DNA of 64,000 nt from Bog-756 sp963812525 (GTDB lineage Bacteria; Actinomycetota; Acidimicrobiia; Acidimicrobiales; RAAP-2): contig CAWEVL010000011.1 in NCBI GenBank assembly GCA_963812525.1, positions 1,116,001 through 1,180,000 on the forward strand. Direction: 5' to 3'. The notes beneath the pieces are model-generated. The model did not search any database, was not told the origin of the DNA, and saw nothing but the letters and a program-made list of their open reading frames with translations. This document shows positions 51,931 through 60,005 of this stretch, piece by piece; position 1 is the first letter of the stretch, and each line of letters opens with the position of its first letter. Both the position numbers and the translations under genes were made by a program.

Positions 51931-53022
51931 CTAACTTGCTGCACCTCCAACCATGGGAGCATTGAGGTGCCTCGAGCCCATGCTGCCATGGAACTGAAAA
52001 TCCCCAAAACAGAACACGCCACCATCCGCAGCAAAGAGAGCGTAGCCAAGATGATCACTTGAGGCAGCCATCGAGACGATAGGCGAATTGAGCTTTTGCC
52101 CGCCCATCGAACCGTAGAAATGAGCCCCACCAAATGTGAACACTCCGCCGTCGGCGGCAACCTGCCAGTAGCCATTTGTGCTGGGAATCGCGGCGTTGGT
52201 TCCGTTGGCACCTGTCGGCCCAATTGGTCCCTCAGGACCGGTGGGGAGGTTGGCCTGGAAGTTCCAGGATGCGTCAACAGCAGAGGTGGTGTAGGCAAAG
52301 TTGTCGACCCAACCATCAGTGCCGGAGTTGGCCGATCCCATGCCGAACCCGATGTTGATGAGTCCGTTGTTTGGACACGCAGCGGTGTACTTGGCCATGA
52401 GGGAAGCGAACGACTCCGTGTCCTGCTGGCCACCGCCACCCGTAAACGTATGGGTGCTCCACCAGTTTCCTGCCGTTGCATCCGACCAGGTTTGCCACTG
52501 GCCAGTCACGATTGGCTGGACCTGGGTGTTCAGATAGGGCTCGTACACGAAGGTCGTGTAGCCAGTCTGGGATGACGCGTCGCAGAATGCCGACGCCTGG
52601 ATGCTGATGCTGGCAGACCCTTGCGTCGCTCCGAGAAATGTCTGATAAGACACGCCCGTCAGACTCTGCACGGAGCCAGTCACCGGCGTCTGCGCAATGA
52701 CATGTGCCGCAGCTGTGGGTGTCGATAGATAGAGCGAACCGTCATTGTTGACCGGATCGCTGACGACCGAAGAGATGAAGATGCTGCCAGGGGCTGTCTG
52801 TTGGGTGATCTGCCACCCATCGGTCCCGGGTGTTGACAGCGAACCAATGGACGTCACGTCGACCTGTGTTCCACCGGCGCCGGCCACTGCCCCGACCATA
52901 ACGGCAACGCCGCTCAGCGCCACTGCCAGTGCCGTGAGGGCCGCCAGTTTGCAAGGTCTGCTCACGTCATGGCCGTCCAAAGTACGTATTGCCCGCAAAT
53001 ATGCACTTAAGTGACTTTTCAT
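51931..53022 (-). CDS. secreted protein with collagen-like stretch and FG-repeat modules
   Basis: Up to 363 residues. Signal peptide CKLAALTALAVALSGVAVMV, then a beta-rich domain (SLSTPGTDGWQITQQTAPGS to NSGTDGWVDNFAYTTSAVDA). A short collagen-like run GPEGPIGPTGANGTN follows, then two modules like those of the phosphatase (GYWQVAADGGVFTFGGAHF, GVFCFGDFQFHGSMGSRHL), ending NAPMVGGAAS. It is likely displayed on or released from the surface. The start is uncertain: ATG 53022 gives a long n-region, GTG 52965 (SRPCKLAAL) a standard one; neither has a clear ribosome binding site. The module array is short and may be truncated. Confidence 0.8.
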   Translation of the reverse strand: MKSHLSAYLRAIRTLDGHDVSRPCKLAALTALAVALSGVAVMVGAVAGAGGTQVDVTSIGSLSTPGTDGWQITQQTAPGSIFISSVVSDPVNNDGSLYLSTPTAAAHVIAQTPVTGSVQSLTGVSYQTFLGATQGSASISIQASAFCDASSQTGYTTFVYEPYLNTQVQPIVTGQWQTWSDATAGNWWSTHTFTGGGGQQDTESFASLMAKYTAACPNNGLINIGFGMGSANSGTDGWVDNFAYTTSAVDASWNFQANLPTGPEGPIGPTGANGTNAAIPSTNGYWQVAADGGVFTFGGAHFYGSMGGQKLNSPIVSMAASSDHLGYALFAADGGVFCFGDFQFHGSMGSRHLNAPMVGGAAS

Positions 53023-53701
53023 TCAGATATCCAAGCACGCTCCCCTGTCGGACCTGTGGATGCTGCTCCTGTGTAGAGGGTTCGGCGTGTGCCCCAAATT
53101 CGCAAGGCGGGGCTACTCAACCAGTTGACCGTCGTCCGCTGCTCATTTCGTTCCAGACCGGCTCGGGGCCTGCCCCGGAGATTCTTCCCGGGTCCGTCGA
53201 TCCTGGGTTCCGCCACCCAGGCTCCGGGCCAGGCGCATTCGCCGGGTACCCGCGATTCCGGCCCACGACGTCGGGGCGTACCGCAGCAACTGGACATCCA
53301 CGGAAGGGCCGCGCCTGTCGCTGATCCCGGAGTAGGTAGACACTGCGGCCGGGTACCGCCCACTCCCCTACTCATCCCGTGGCCATCGGCCGTGACCTCA
53401 GGGTCCTCCCCGGATCAACGGGCCCGATGCCGCATCAGCCTCCGTACTGCTTTCCACTAGATCGCCGAACGACAGAGCCTACGAATTCCCGGAGCGGTTG
53501 AGACGTCGATCAAGAACGAGTCATGGCCGACTTCGTGCCGCCCAGTTCCGCAATCGCCCTCGGAACGTGCCCGACAGTGAAGCGGTCTGGGCAAGCGGGT
53601 TAGCCCCCCACCAATCCGGGTTGGAGCATCCGAGGGGCAAGGTTCCACCCGACCGTGATGCTGCCACCCAGATCGAAGTACCCATACCCGCCGGTCCCCG
53701 T
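53023..53701. other. intergenic region with repeat copy D
   Basis: No gene supported. Repeat copy D lies at 53336-53403. Frames here are low-complexity Arg/Gly/Pro. Confidence 0.4.
53336..53403 (+). repeat. dispersed intergenic repeat, copy D
   Basis: CCCACTCCCCTACTCATCCC (53360-53379) with flanking GTGGCCATCGGCCGTGACCT aligns to copy C. The 5' block is diverged. Confidence 0.45.
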
Positions 53702-53740
53702 GTTCCCACCCGGGCGGGAATTGTCCGTCCGGGTGGGAAC
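53702..53740 (-). terminator. 12-bp hairpin terminator after the 53759-54646 gene
   Basis: GTTCCCACCCGG (53702-53713) and CCGGGTGGGAAC (53729-53740) are perfect complements with a 15-nt loop, starting 18 bp beyond the stop codon on the minus strand. No U-tract, typical for high GC. Confidence 0.6.
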
Positions 53741-53758
53741 CTCAGGTCCAATCTCCAA

Positions 53759-54646
53759 CTACAGGTTCGAGTAGGAAACCTGGGCAACCGGGAGGCCGAG
53801 GACGTCCTCGTTGTCGAACCAACCGTACCGGACCCCTCCAGTGGCGGCTTGGGTGCTTCCTGTGTCCTGGCTGCTAGCGAAGACCGAGGTCGACGCGGAG
53901 TTGAGCACGCTGTATGTAGCGAACACCTCTCCGGCCACCGCCGTGAAGGTCAGGTTGAAGGTGTACCACCCACTGGTGCTCAACAGCGTCGGGCCTGCCG
54001 TTGCGTCCGTGCCCAAGCCGAGAAGCCAGCCACCACCGCTCGAAGTGAGCGCGAACGAGTTGTCCGACAAGTAGGTGTCGGTGATGCCGGTCAGCCCGAC
54101 GTCCCAGTTCACGACCTGTCCCGGGTTGGCAGCCGCCCAACTGGCGTCAAGATAGATCTTGATCGAAGTGGTGTATCCGCCCGTCGGAAACACCGTGTGG
54201 TTCATTACCCACGGGTTCTGGAACTTCGTGTAGGGACCAGTGCAGTTCTCACCGCCCGGGACCGTGCAGCCGTGAAGGGTCTCGACGGCTGCCGGAGGGC
54301 TTTCTGCGCCCGATAGACGAGCGTACTTCGACTGGCCCCCCGGCCCCGGGACCGCCGGAGCGTAGGAATTGAAGTTGGTGAAGGAGTGCTTGACGATTTC
54401 GATCGTGCCATAGCCGGTTGCAGACCCGTCACAGGCCGCGTTGACCGGGTTGTTACACCAACCATTGGTGTTGCTACTCAGCTTGTTTTTCCAGTTCTTC
54501 GCCACACCGGTTTGCTTGTGAAGAGCGGTGGTGGCACCGCTCACCGAAGCGGACGTACTCATCACCGCCAGCCCGACGCAGCCGGTCAGAGCCAGTACGC
54601 CGATGACGGCGCGAGCCCCCCTGATTTTTCTTGTTCTTCCAATCAT
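53759..54646 (-). CDS. secreted protein of unknown family with beta-rich domain
   Basis: 295 residues. Signal peptide ARAVIGVLALTGCVGLAVMS, then a mature chain with paired Cys (NGWCNNPVNAACDGS, HGCTVPGGENCTGP) suggesting disulphides and a C-terminal beta-sandwich-like run (VNWDVGLTGITDTYLSDNSF, WYTFNLTFTAVAGEVFATYS). Ends QVSYSNL. ATG 54646 has GGAGG eight bases upstream and a strong hairpin after the stop. The beta-rich part resembles the unnamed domain of the 51931-53022 protein in general build. No catalytic motif. Confidence 0.8.
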   Translation of the reverse strand: MIGRTRKIRGARAVIGVLALTGCVGLAVMSTSASVSGATTALHKQTGVAKNWKNKLSSNTNGWCNNPVNAACDGSATGYGTIEIVKHSFTNFNSYAPAVPGPGGQSKYARLSGAESPPAAVETLHGCTVPGGENCTGPYTKFQNPWVMNHTVFPTGGYTTSIKIYLDASWAAANPGQVVNWDVGLTGITDTYLSDNSFALTSSGGGWLLGLGTDATAGPTLLSTSGWYTFNLTFTAVAGEVFATYSVLNSASTSVFASSQDTGSTQAATGGVRYGWFDNEDVLGLPVAQVSYSNL

Positions 54647-55001
54647 CTGAAGTACCTCCGCCTAGTGGGGATGGATGGATTCCAGCGCCCGGTACCCCAT
54701 AATCCCGCCGCCGCCAATGTTGTAGCTAGCACAACGACCGCACCCTGCGCCACAAGAATTGGGGAAATGGATCGATACAGTTCCTTGGTGCCGGATCTGG
54801 ACTGCGTTTCTCGCATCATCGTGACTTTGGTCCACAGGTATCGGCGGCGAAGTACGGGATCAGGCGACGGAATCTGTTGCAGAGTCGGTGAGCACCACCA
54901 TTTTGAGCAATACAGCGCTGAAGATTGGGTCGGTCACTCAGGGTGGCGGTACGTGGCCATCGGGTCCGACTCACCACGGATGATGACCAAGCGCGCCCCA
55001 C
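54647..55001. other. intergenic stretch, no gene supported
   Basis: Contains GTTGTAGCTAGCACAAC at about 54719-54735, an imperfect palindrome that might be an operator of the secreted-protein gene. No convincing coding frame. Confidence 0.35.
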
Positions 55002-55318
55002 TTCCAAGCGCAGGCACCCGATCTGGCGATCTTTGGAGCAGAACGGCTCATTGCTGCCCGGCAGACTTGGCAACACTTCGGGATGCTGGCACGCCTCGGG
55101 TCCACCCGATCCCGCCGATCATCGGCGGCGGACGGCTTCTCGTATTCATGGAACCGGCGTTTCCCAAAGGCCGCGATCTCCGCGAGCGAGATTGGTACGC
55201 CCTCCACTATGGCGTGCCCGATACGTCTGGAAGTGGTGGTGAGTTTTTTGTGGGGGGCCAAGCCACTCTTTTGAATGACCCTGAACCGCGCTCCGTGGCT
55301 GCCGAGGTGGTCGAATGA
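55002..55318 (+). pseudogene. decayed pyridoxamine-phosphate-oxidase-like (PNPOx/F420) gene
   Basis: One frame reads FQAQAPDLAIFGAERLIAAR (55002 onward). Another, taking over near 55061, reads DLATLRDAGTPRVHPIPPII, GGGRLLVFMEPAFPKGRDLR, ERDWYALHYGVPDTSGSGGE and FFVGGQATLLNDP, ending at a stop at 55318. Together these follow a PNPOx-like split-barrel flavin protein, but with a frameshift at about 55055 and loss of the C-terminal third. Judged a pseudogene; 55319-55581 downstream is not coding. Confidence 0.65.
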
Positions 55319-55581
55319 GCTGCAATTGTTCCTCCTGCCCGACGAAGAACTGGTCGAGGTGGCTCGGGCTCAGTCGAGGTGATTTTTGCAAGTGGCTAAA
55401 TGGGGATCGACCACCTCTGTCCTCCGGGAGGAGAGTCTGGTTACCGAGCCGCCAGCGGGTGAGCACTGAGCGTGGCTGGGCCTTGAGCTCTACCTGTCGA
55501 TCGTGCCGCTGCTGGTCGGTGAGGTCCAAGCGGCGCCAGTGAGGCACCCTGAAAGCTGGTCAGCGAGATTCTTCTGCGCAG

Positions 55582-56868
55582 TTACGGGCTAGAGGTCGTC
55601 CAGGTGACGCCACCGTCGGATGTCGTTGCGACCGCAGGCTGGATTCCCGATGGATTGGTACCAGACGAGCTGCTACCAGTTGCCACACACCGATCGACGG
55701 TCGGGCACGAGACGCTGCCGAGTCCGATTACGGCCGCTGGCACCGAGCGACGTGTCCAGGTGATTCCGGCGTCCGTTGTGGTGAGAGCCATGGCACCGGA
55801 CTCCTCGCCCCGAGGACCGATTCCGCCTCCGACCACCACACAGGTTGTCGCCGTGCGACAGGAAATGCTGGCGAGTCCGGTGGTGCCGGGTGGAACGGAC
55901 TGGGACATCCACAGGTTCTCGGCGTTTGAGCTGGTAAACACCAGTCCGGACGGTGATCCGTCACCTGGCGCTTCCTCCCCGACGATGAAGCAGGGCGTGG
56001 ATGAGGGACACGAGATGCCGTTCGATATATCGGGTCCGACCAGGCCTGACGTCATCTGTGGGAGCGATGTCTGAGCCCAGGACCTTCCGCCGTCGGTCGT
56101 GGTGATCACCGTCGCACCCCATCCCGAACGGCCACCTCCGACCATGGTGCAGTTGTTCCTGGAGCGGCAGTCCACGAGAGCGAGACTCTTTTCGCCACTG
56201 GGCAACGACAGACGAGTCCACCCCGCGCCGGAGTTGGTTGTTACCAAGGCAACACCCTTGCTGCCGTCGGGAGTCTCTCCGACGGCCACGCAATACGTTT
56301 TCTTCGGGCACGAGACGTCTTTGAGGTTACCGACGCCACGGGGAATGACTGACCTTACCCATACCTCGCCGCCATCCGAGGTCCTCACCACTCTGCCCAG
56401 CACATCGTTTCCAACGAATGTCCCGCCGACCGCGACGCATGATTTCGCCGAAGGACACGAAAGCGCGGGGAGGGTCTCCATTCTGGTGGGCAGTGAGAAG
56501 GTCGCCCAGTGGGCTCCGCCGTCCGAAGTCGTTGCCGCAATGGGGAAGATGGTCTGAGCCACGGCACCGACTTGGGGAACTTTGGCCACGCCTTTGACCC
56601 AGTTGCCAACCGCTACGCAAGTGTCCTGCGAGGTACACACAATGGAACTCAGCTCGGAAATAGGTGGTGCCGTCGGCTGTTCGAGGCCCGCCGTGTCGTC
56701 CCGCGGAGTTCGAATGGTGGTTGTTGTGGAGGTCGCCGCCGTATTGCATCCGCCAAGTGCCGCAAGTGTGACGACGGCCACAATCAGCGTCAGGAACGAC
56801 CTCGGTCGGTCGGGACCTGCAGGTGCCGCTTGCGTCGGGGTCACATCGTGCGTAGTTGATCCAATCAT
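55582..56868 (-). CDS. lipoprotein with BNR/Ycf48-like beta-propeller
   Basis: 428 residues. Signal SFLTLIVAVVTLAALGGC with lipobox LGGC, so membrane-anchored outside. The mature part has repeated blocks of the form CxxxxxCVAVG with TTSDGGxxW (e.g. CTSQDTCVAVG, TSDGGAHWATFSLP, SCPSAKSCVAVGG), about seven in all, as in photosystem assembly factor-like (Ycf48/BNR) propellers. Cys pairs recur once per blade and may form disulphides. The start ATG 56868 lacks a strong ribosome binding site; GTG further in is possible. The secreted 60006-61535 protein is a paralogue by architecture. Confidence 0.85.
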   Translation of the reverse strand: MIGSTTHDVTPTQAAPAGPDRPRSFLTLIVAVVTLAALGGCNTAATSTTTTIRTPRDDTAGLEQPTAPPISELSSIVCTSQDTCVAVGNWVKGVAKVPQVGAVAQTIFPIAATTSDGGAHWATFSLPTRMETLPALSCPSAKSCVAVGGTFVGNDVLGRVVRTSDGGEVWVRSVIPRGVGNLKDVSCPKKTYCVAVGETPDGSKGVALVTTNSGAGWTRLSLPSGEKSLALVDCRSRNNCTMVGGGRSGWGATVITTTDGGRSWAQTSLPQMTSGLVGPDISNGISCPSSTPCFIVGEEAPGDGSPSGLVFTSSNAENLWMSQSVPPGTTGLASISCRTATTCVVVGGGIGPRGEESGAMALTTTDAGITWTRRSVPAAVIGLGSVSCPTVDRCVATGSSSSGTNPSGIQPAVATTSDGGVTWTTSSP

Positions 56869-57143
56869 CTAGCCGGGACTGTTCAATCCAAGCTACTGCC
56901 GATTGCCGCGCTCCGGTTTGCGATTCGACCCAGAAAGGATTTGGACAAGTCCGATCCTCCCGCCGGGAGGCGGGCGATCATCGACTGTGGCACAGGACAC
57001 CTGGCCGTAGGATTCGGCCATGGACGTATGGCCATCCAAGTGGGAACACAACCTCATCCTGACGGCGCTATGGCACCGGAGGGTGACGCTATCCGCCTAC
57101 TCCGAGTAGTTCGGGTCTCGAGCCAGGGGCTGGGATCGCCAAG
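56869..57143. other. intergenic stretch
   Basis: No gene supported; short frames only. Confidence 0.35.
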
Positions 57144-57542
57144 TTGGCCGAGAAGCTGGGTGGTGGGCAGGCTGCTCGTCTGTTGGCTGAGGGAGCGGGC
57201 ATCGGGGCAGAAGGGCTAGAGGCCATCAGCCGGTCGAATCTGAGGGCATTTGCCGACAGAGCGGCGGATCGACATGACGTGGGCAACGAAGCCCCTCATT
57301 CAACCGACGAAAGCGATGACCCAAAGCTCAAGCTTCCGCCTGACACGACCTACCCACCCAGCGGATCATCAGAGCGGCACCCAGGAAGCCGGAATCCGAC
57401 TGCCCGGTCACACAGGATTCGACGGAGCGCATTTGGGATACGGAGGCATTGGGATGCGGCCTCTGCCGACGGGCGGCGGAAGCCAATCGGCCGAGGCCCA
57501 TCCTCCGAGGCGGCAGGTGCGGGAACGCGTCCGCCTGGATGA
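57144..57542 (+). CDS. doubtful hypothetical protein
   Basis: A frame starting TTG 57144 with one convincing stretch, AEKLGGGQAARLLAEGAGIG, AEGLEAISRSNLRAFADRAA. The rest is Pro/Arg/Ser-rich. No ribosome binding site and no family. It may be a remnant of a helical protein. Confidence 0.25.
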   Translation: MAEKLGGGQAARLLAEGAGIGAEGLEAISRSNLRAFADRAADRHDVGNEAPHSTDESDDPKLKLPPDTTYPPSGSSERHPGSRNPTARSHRIRRSAFGIRRHWDAASADGRRKPIGRGPSSEAAGAGTRPPG

Positions 57543-57595
57543 CGGCTGACCACCGGGAGGAGGACCCTTACATGCGACTCACAGTCGCGTGTGGA

Positions 57596-57711
57596 CCGGG
57601 AAGAAATCAGGCGGGCTGGGGGACTAATACCCTGAGGACTCGGGCCGGCTTGGATCTGAGCCGAGCGGGGGCGGGAACTGCACCCGGTCAAGCCGACCGG
57701 CCCGAGCTCTC
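57596..57711 (+). repeat. two-copy intergenic element, copy 2
   Basis: Matches 13442-13496 at 44 of 55 bases in the 5' half. CTCGGGCCGG (57639-57648) pairs with CCGGCCCGAG (57697-57706), the same helix as in copy 1 but with changed base pairs. The 3' arm has a CCGG insertion relative to copy 1. GCACCCGGTCA is conserved in the loop. Confidence 0.55.
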
Positions 57712-57753
57712 ACTACCGCAATGGGCTGGCCGAGGGCAGCTCGGAACTAGCCG

Positions 57754-58302
57754 CTACATCAGATCCGACCGCTGCGAGCCTCCTGAGGGATCCTCACAGG
57801 AGTGATGCGATCCGCGGGACCGAATCCGGGTCACCAAGGGACGGTGCTGACTCCGATGCCTACGGCTGGATGGCCACGGGGCCGTAGGCTGGGTCGGCCA
57901 CGGGTCGTCAAGAACCCCGAGCTGGATGAAGAGGCCGAGTTTGTCGGCTCCTATCCATTCGCTGACGACCTTGTCATCCTCGAAGTGCATGATGTCAACA
58001 ACCCACTCCTCGACTGACCGCCCGGTCGGAGATCGACCCAGATACCCTCCTGAGTCGGTCCCGCGGAACGTCATTCTGAGCACTACTGTGTCACCGGTCA
58101 CGATCAGTTCTTCGATGTCAAGGTGCAAGTCAGGGAAGGCTTGATGATATCGGCGGATGGGCTCGACCCTGGCCGAGGGACCGGTCCCAAACGGATTCAG
58201 ATAGATCTTGCTGAACAGGTAGGAGGCCGCTTCGTAGTTCCGCTCGTTCCAGACCTCGTCGACGAAGTTCCGCACCTGCATCTCGCGTTCGGCCACGTCC
58301 AT
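57754..58302 (-). CDS. SnoaL-like/NTF2-fold protein
   Basis: 182 residues from ATG 58302 behind GGGGTGGCG. The SnoaL-like ester-cyclase pattern is clear: VRNFVDEVWNERNYEAASYL, RRYHQAFPDLHLDIEELIVT, GDTVVLRMTFRGTDSGGYLG, VEEWVVDIMHFEDDKVVSEW. The last 45 residues are Arg/Ser/His-rich and not part of the fold. Such proteins are often cyclases or stress-related binding proteins. Substrate unknown. It precedes a mycothiol-type isomerase in the same orientation by 150 bp. Confidence 0.88.
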   Translation of the reverse strand: MDVAEREMQVRNFVDEVWNERNYEAASYLFSKIYLNPFGTGPSARVEPIRRYHQAFPDLHLDIEELIVTGDTVVLRMTFRGTDSGGYLGRSPTGRSVEEWVVDIMHFEDDKVVSEWIGADKLGLFIQLGVLDDPWPTQPTAPWPSSRRHRSQHRPLVTRIRSRGSHHSCEDPSGGSQRSDLM

Positions 58303-58453
58303 TCGCCACCCCAATCCGGTTGTCTTTCAATGGTTGAGGCATCGTAGGTCGGCACAGGGCAGGGCGGTGAAGGTCCTCGGCCTGCCGGCGCTGGACGATC
58401 GTCGGAGCGTGGGCTGCTCAGTGCGGACAGCCTGGCCGTCGGCCACGGATTCT

Positions 58454-59212
58454 CTACGGACCCGGAAAGACCTTGCGCAACTCCTCCAGCACATCGGAGT
58501 CACCAACGGTGCTCGGGGTGTGAGCCGGATCCAATCTCCCATAGATGAGACGAACAAACGCCTCGGCCGGAAGTTCGAGGTCGGGCGGGCGCGATTGATC
58601 TCCCGTTCCGAGGGTGACTCCACCGGGAGAGAGTTCGATGGAGAAGTCCCGCTTCGGTTGGTCAGTGCGCACGATGACTGCCCGGGTGCCCTCCGGCGGT
58701 CTTGCGGTGAAGCGAGCGATGAGCTCAAGGTTGTCCACAATGTGCGCCGCGGACTCGGCTGGCACCGTCGCGGTCGGATCGATGGTGACCTCGATGTCCC
58801 ACGTGTGCAGCGCATGCTCGTTGAGCCGCATACCGACGAAGCCATCAAAGGGTAGCTCCAGCGGACCCATTGAGAAACGGAAGACCGAGCGAGCCTCGTC
58901 CGAGAGCGACTCGATGCGCTCTAGCAGATCACGGTCCGCCACGAGCGCGTGGTCCGCCTTGGCTCGCGCTGGTTTGGCGTTCCAGGTTTCCCACTCCCCC
59001 GGGGCGAAGTCATCAGGCGTTACGTTCTCCTGGACGATGTCATCGAGTCGCCGCTGCATGATCACAGCCCCGGATCCGATGTGCGAGAGGACGTCGGCGA
59101 TAGTCCATTCAGCCGGAAACGCGGGCTCGTCGAGCTGGGCATCGCTGAGGGGTTCCACGACTGAGCGAAGGTGCCCCACCGACGAACCAAGGGTTCCAAT
59201 GATCGGCACCAT
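58454..59212 (-). CDS. maleylpyruvate isomerase family mycothiol-dependent enzyme
   Basis: 252 residues from ATG 59212. N-terminal DinB-like helical bundle with EWTIADVLSHIGSGAVIMQR and the metal-site histidines in RLNEHALHTWDIEVTID, the signature of TIGR03083-type proteins. The C-terminal MDMPI domain includes LELIARFTARPPEGTRAVIV and LELPAEAFVRLIYGRLDP. These use mycothiol as cofactor for isomerisation or detoxification. The start is supported by GGGAG twelve bases upstream. Substrate unknown; it could act on a product of the neighbouring SnoaL-like protein. Confidence 0.9.
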   Translation of the reverse strand: MVPIIGTLGSSVGHLRSVVEPLSDAQLDEPAFPAEWTIADVLSHIGSGAVIMQRRLDDIVQENVTPDDFAPGEWETWNAKPARAKADHALVADRDLLERIESLSDEARSVFRFSMGPLELPFDGFVGMRLNEHALHTWDIEVTIDPTATVPAESAAHIVDNLELIARFTARPPEGTRAVIVRTDQPKRDFSIELSPGGVTLGTGDQSRPPDLELPAEAFVRLIYGRLDPAHTPSTVGDSDVLEELRKVFPGP

Positions 59213-59658
59213 TTTGAGTTTCAGCTCCCGACGAGCCAGAGGTTTGGGACATACACGGAGGATGCAGGCATGGCGTCCTCCATGGGGGCTCCGTTCTTCC
59301 ACTCCTCTATCCAGTGGTGATGCCGCCATGCTATCGGCTGGCCGGATGCAAGCATCACAGTAGTAGGGCTGCGGGTGAACGCCAGCCGGTGCCGAGCCAT
59401 CGGCGTCCCCGCTTGAGCCTCCTCCGGACTACCGAGTCGTAGGGCCGCAAGAACAGCCGCCACCTACGGTCGCGTGGGTGCCTCCGATGTCCGGGTCAGG
59501 GGAACACCGTGGCGGTTCTGGGCACCACACTCCCCAGCTCATCCCACGGTCGCTCGTCGTGCCTGAGGCAGGACGGTTGACACTCGATCCAGATACGCGA
59601 GGATGCACCACCCCTGGGCTGACCGGTGCTACAACGGTCAGGGCGGAGGGAGGGAACA
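59213..59658. other. intergenic region with repeat copy C
   Basis: No gene supported on either strand. Repeat copy C at 59491-59568. GGAGGG before ATG 59659 is the next ribosome binding site. Confidence 0.4.
59491..59568 (+). repeat. dispersed intergenic repeat, copy C
   Basis: CCGGGTCAGGGGAACACCGT then CACTCCCCAGCTCATCCCA; ACCGTGG (59506-59512) can pair with CCACGGT (59544-59550), a 7-bp helix partly kept in copy A (one mismatch). Confidence 0.5.
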
Positions 59659-59862
59659 ATGACCGATGCGCTGAGGGACTGGTGTCCGACTCCAGAGCAC
59701 CAAGGTCCGCCGGGCCTCGCTGTCTATGAGCCGAGCCATGGCCCGGTATGGGTGGCGACACTTCCGAGCTGGCGAACGAGAGTGCTCGTCGGTTCTGCGG
59801 TCGCGGCGGCCGTGACGATCGCTCTTCGAAGTCACGTTCTCCTTCGCCCTCAGACACGATAG
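59659..59862 (+). CDS. small single-pass membrane protein
   Basis: 67 residues. MTDALRDWCPTPEHQGPPGL at the N-terminus, then WRTRVLVGSAVAAAVTIAL as a single membrane helix and a short basic tail (RSHVLLRPQTR). ATG 59659 has GGAGGG upstream. No family assigned. Confidence 0.6.
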   Translation: MTDALRDWCPTPEHQGPPGLAVYEPSHGPVWVATLPSWRTRVLVGSAVAAAVTIALRSHVLLRPQTR

Positions 59863-60005
59863 GGCTGAGGTCGGAGATCAGGTCCCGCTGAGCCCGCAAT
59901 GGGTGACGACACGCGGCCACGGGTTGCGCGCTCGATTGGGTTCTGGAAGATTTACGTGGTCGGATCTCTACTGTCCAGAGGGGCGCAAAGGCGGATAGCA
60001 GCGTA

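Noticed and set aside
55470..55560. Peptide GLELYLSIVPLLVGEV resembling the end of a RibD/DHFR-like protein
   Set aside because: Too short and without surrounding support.
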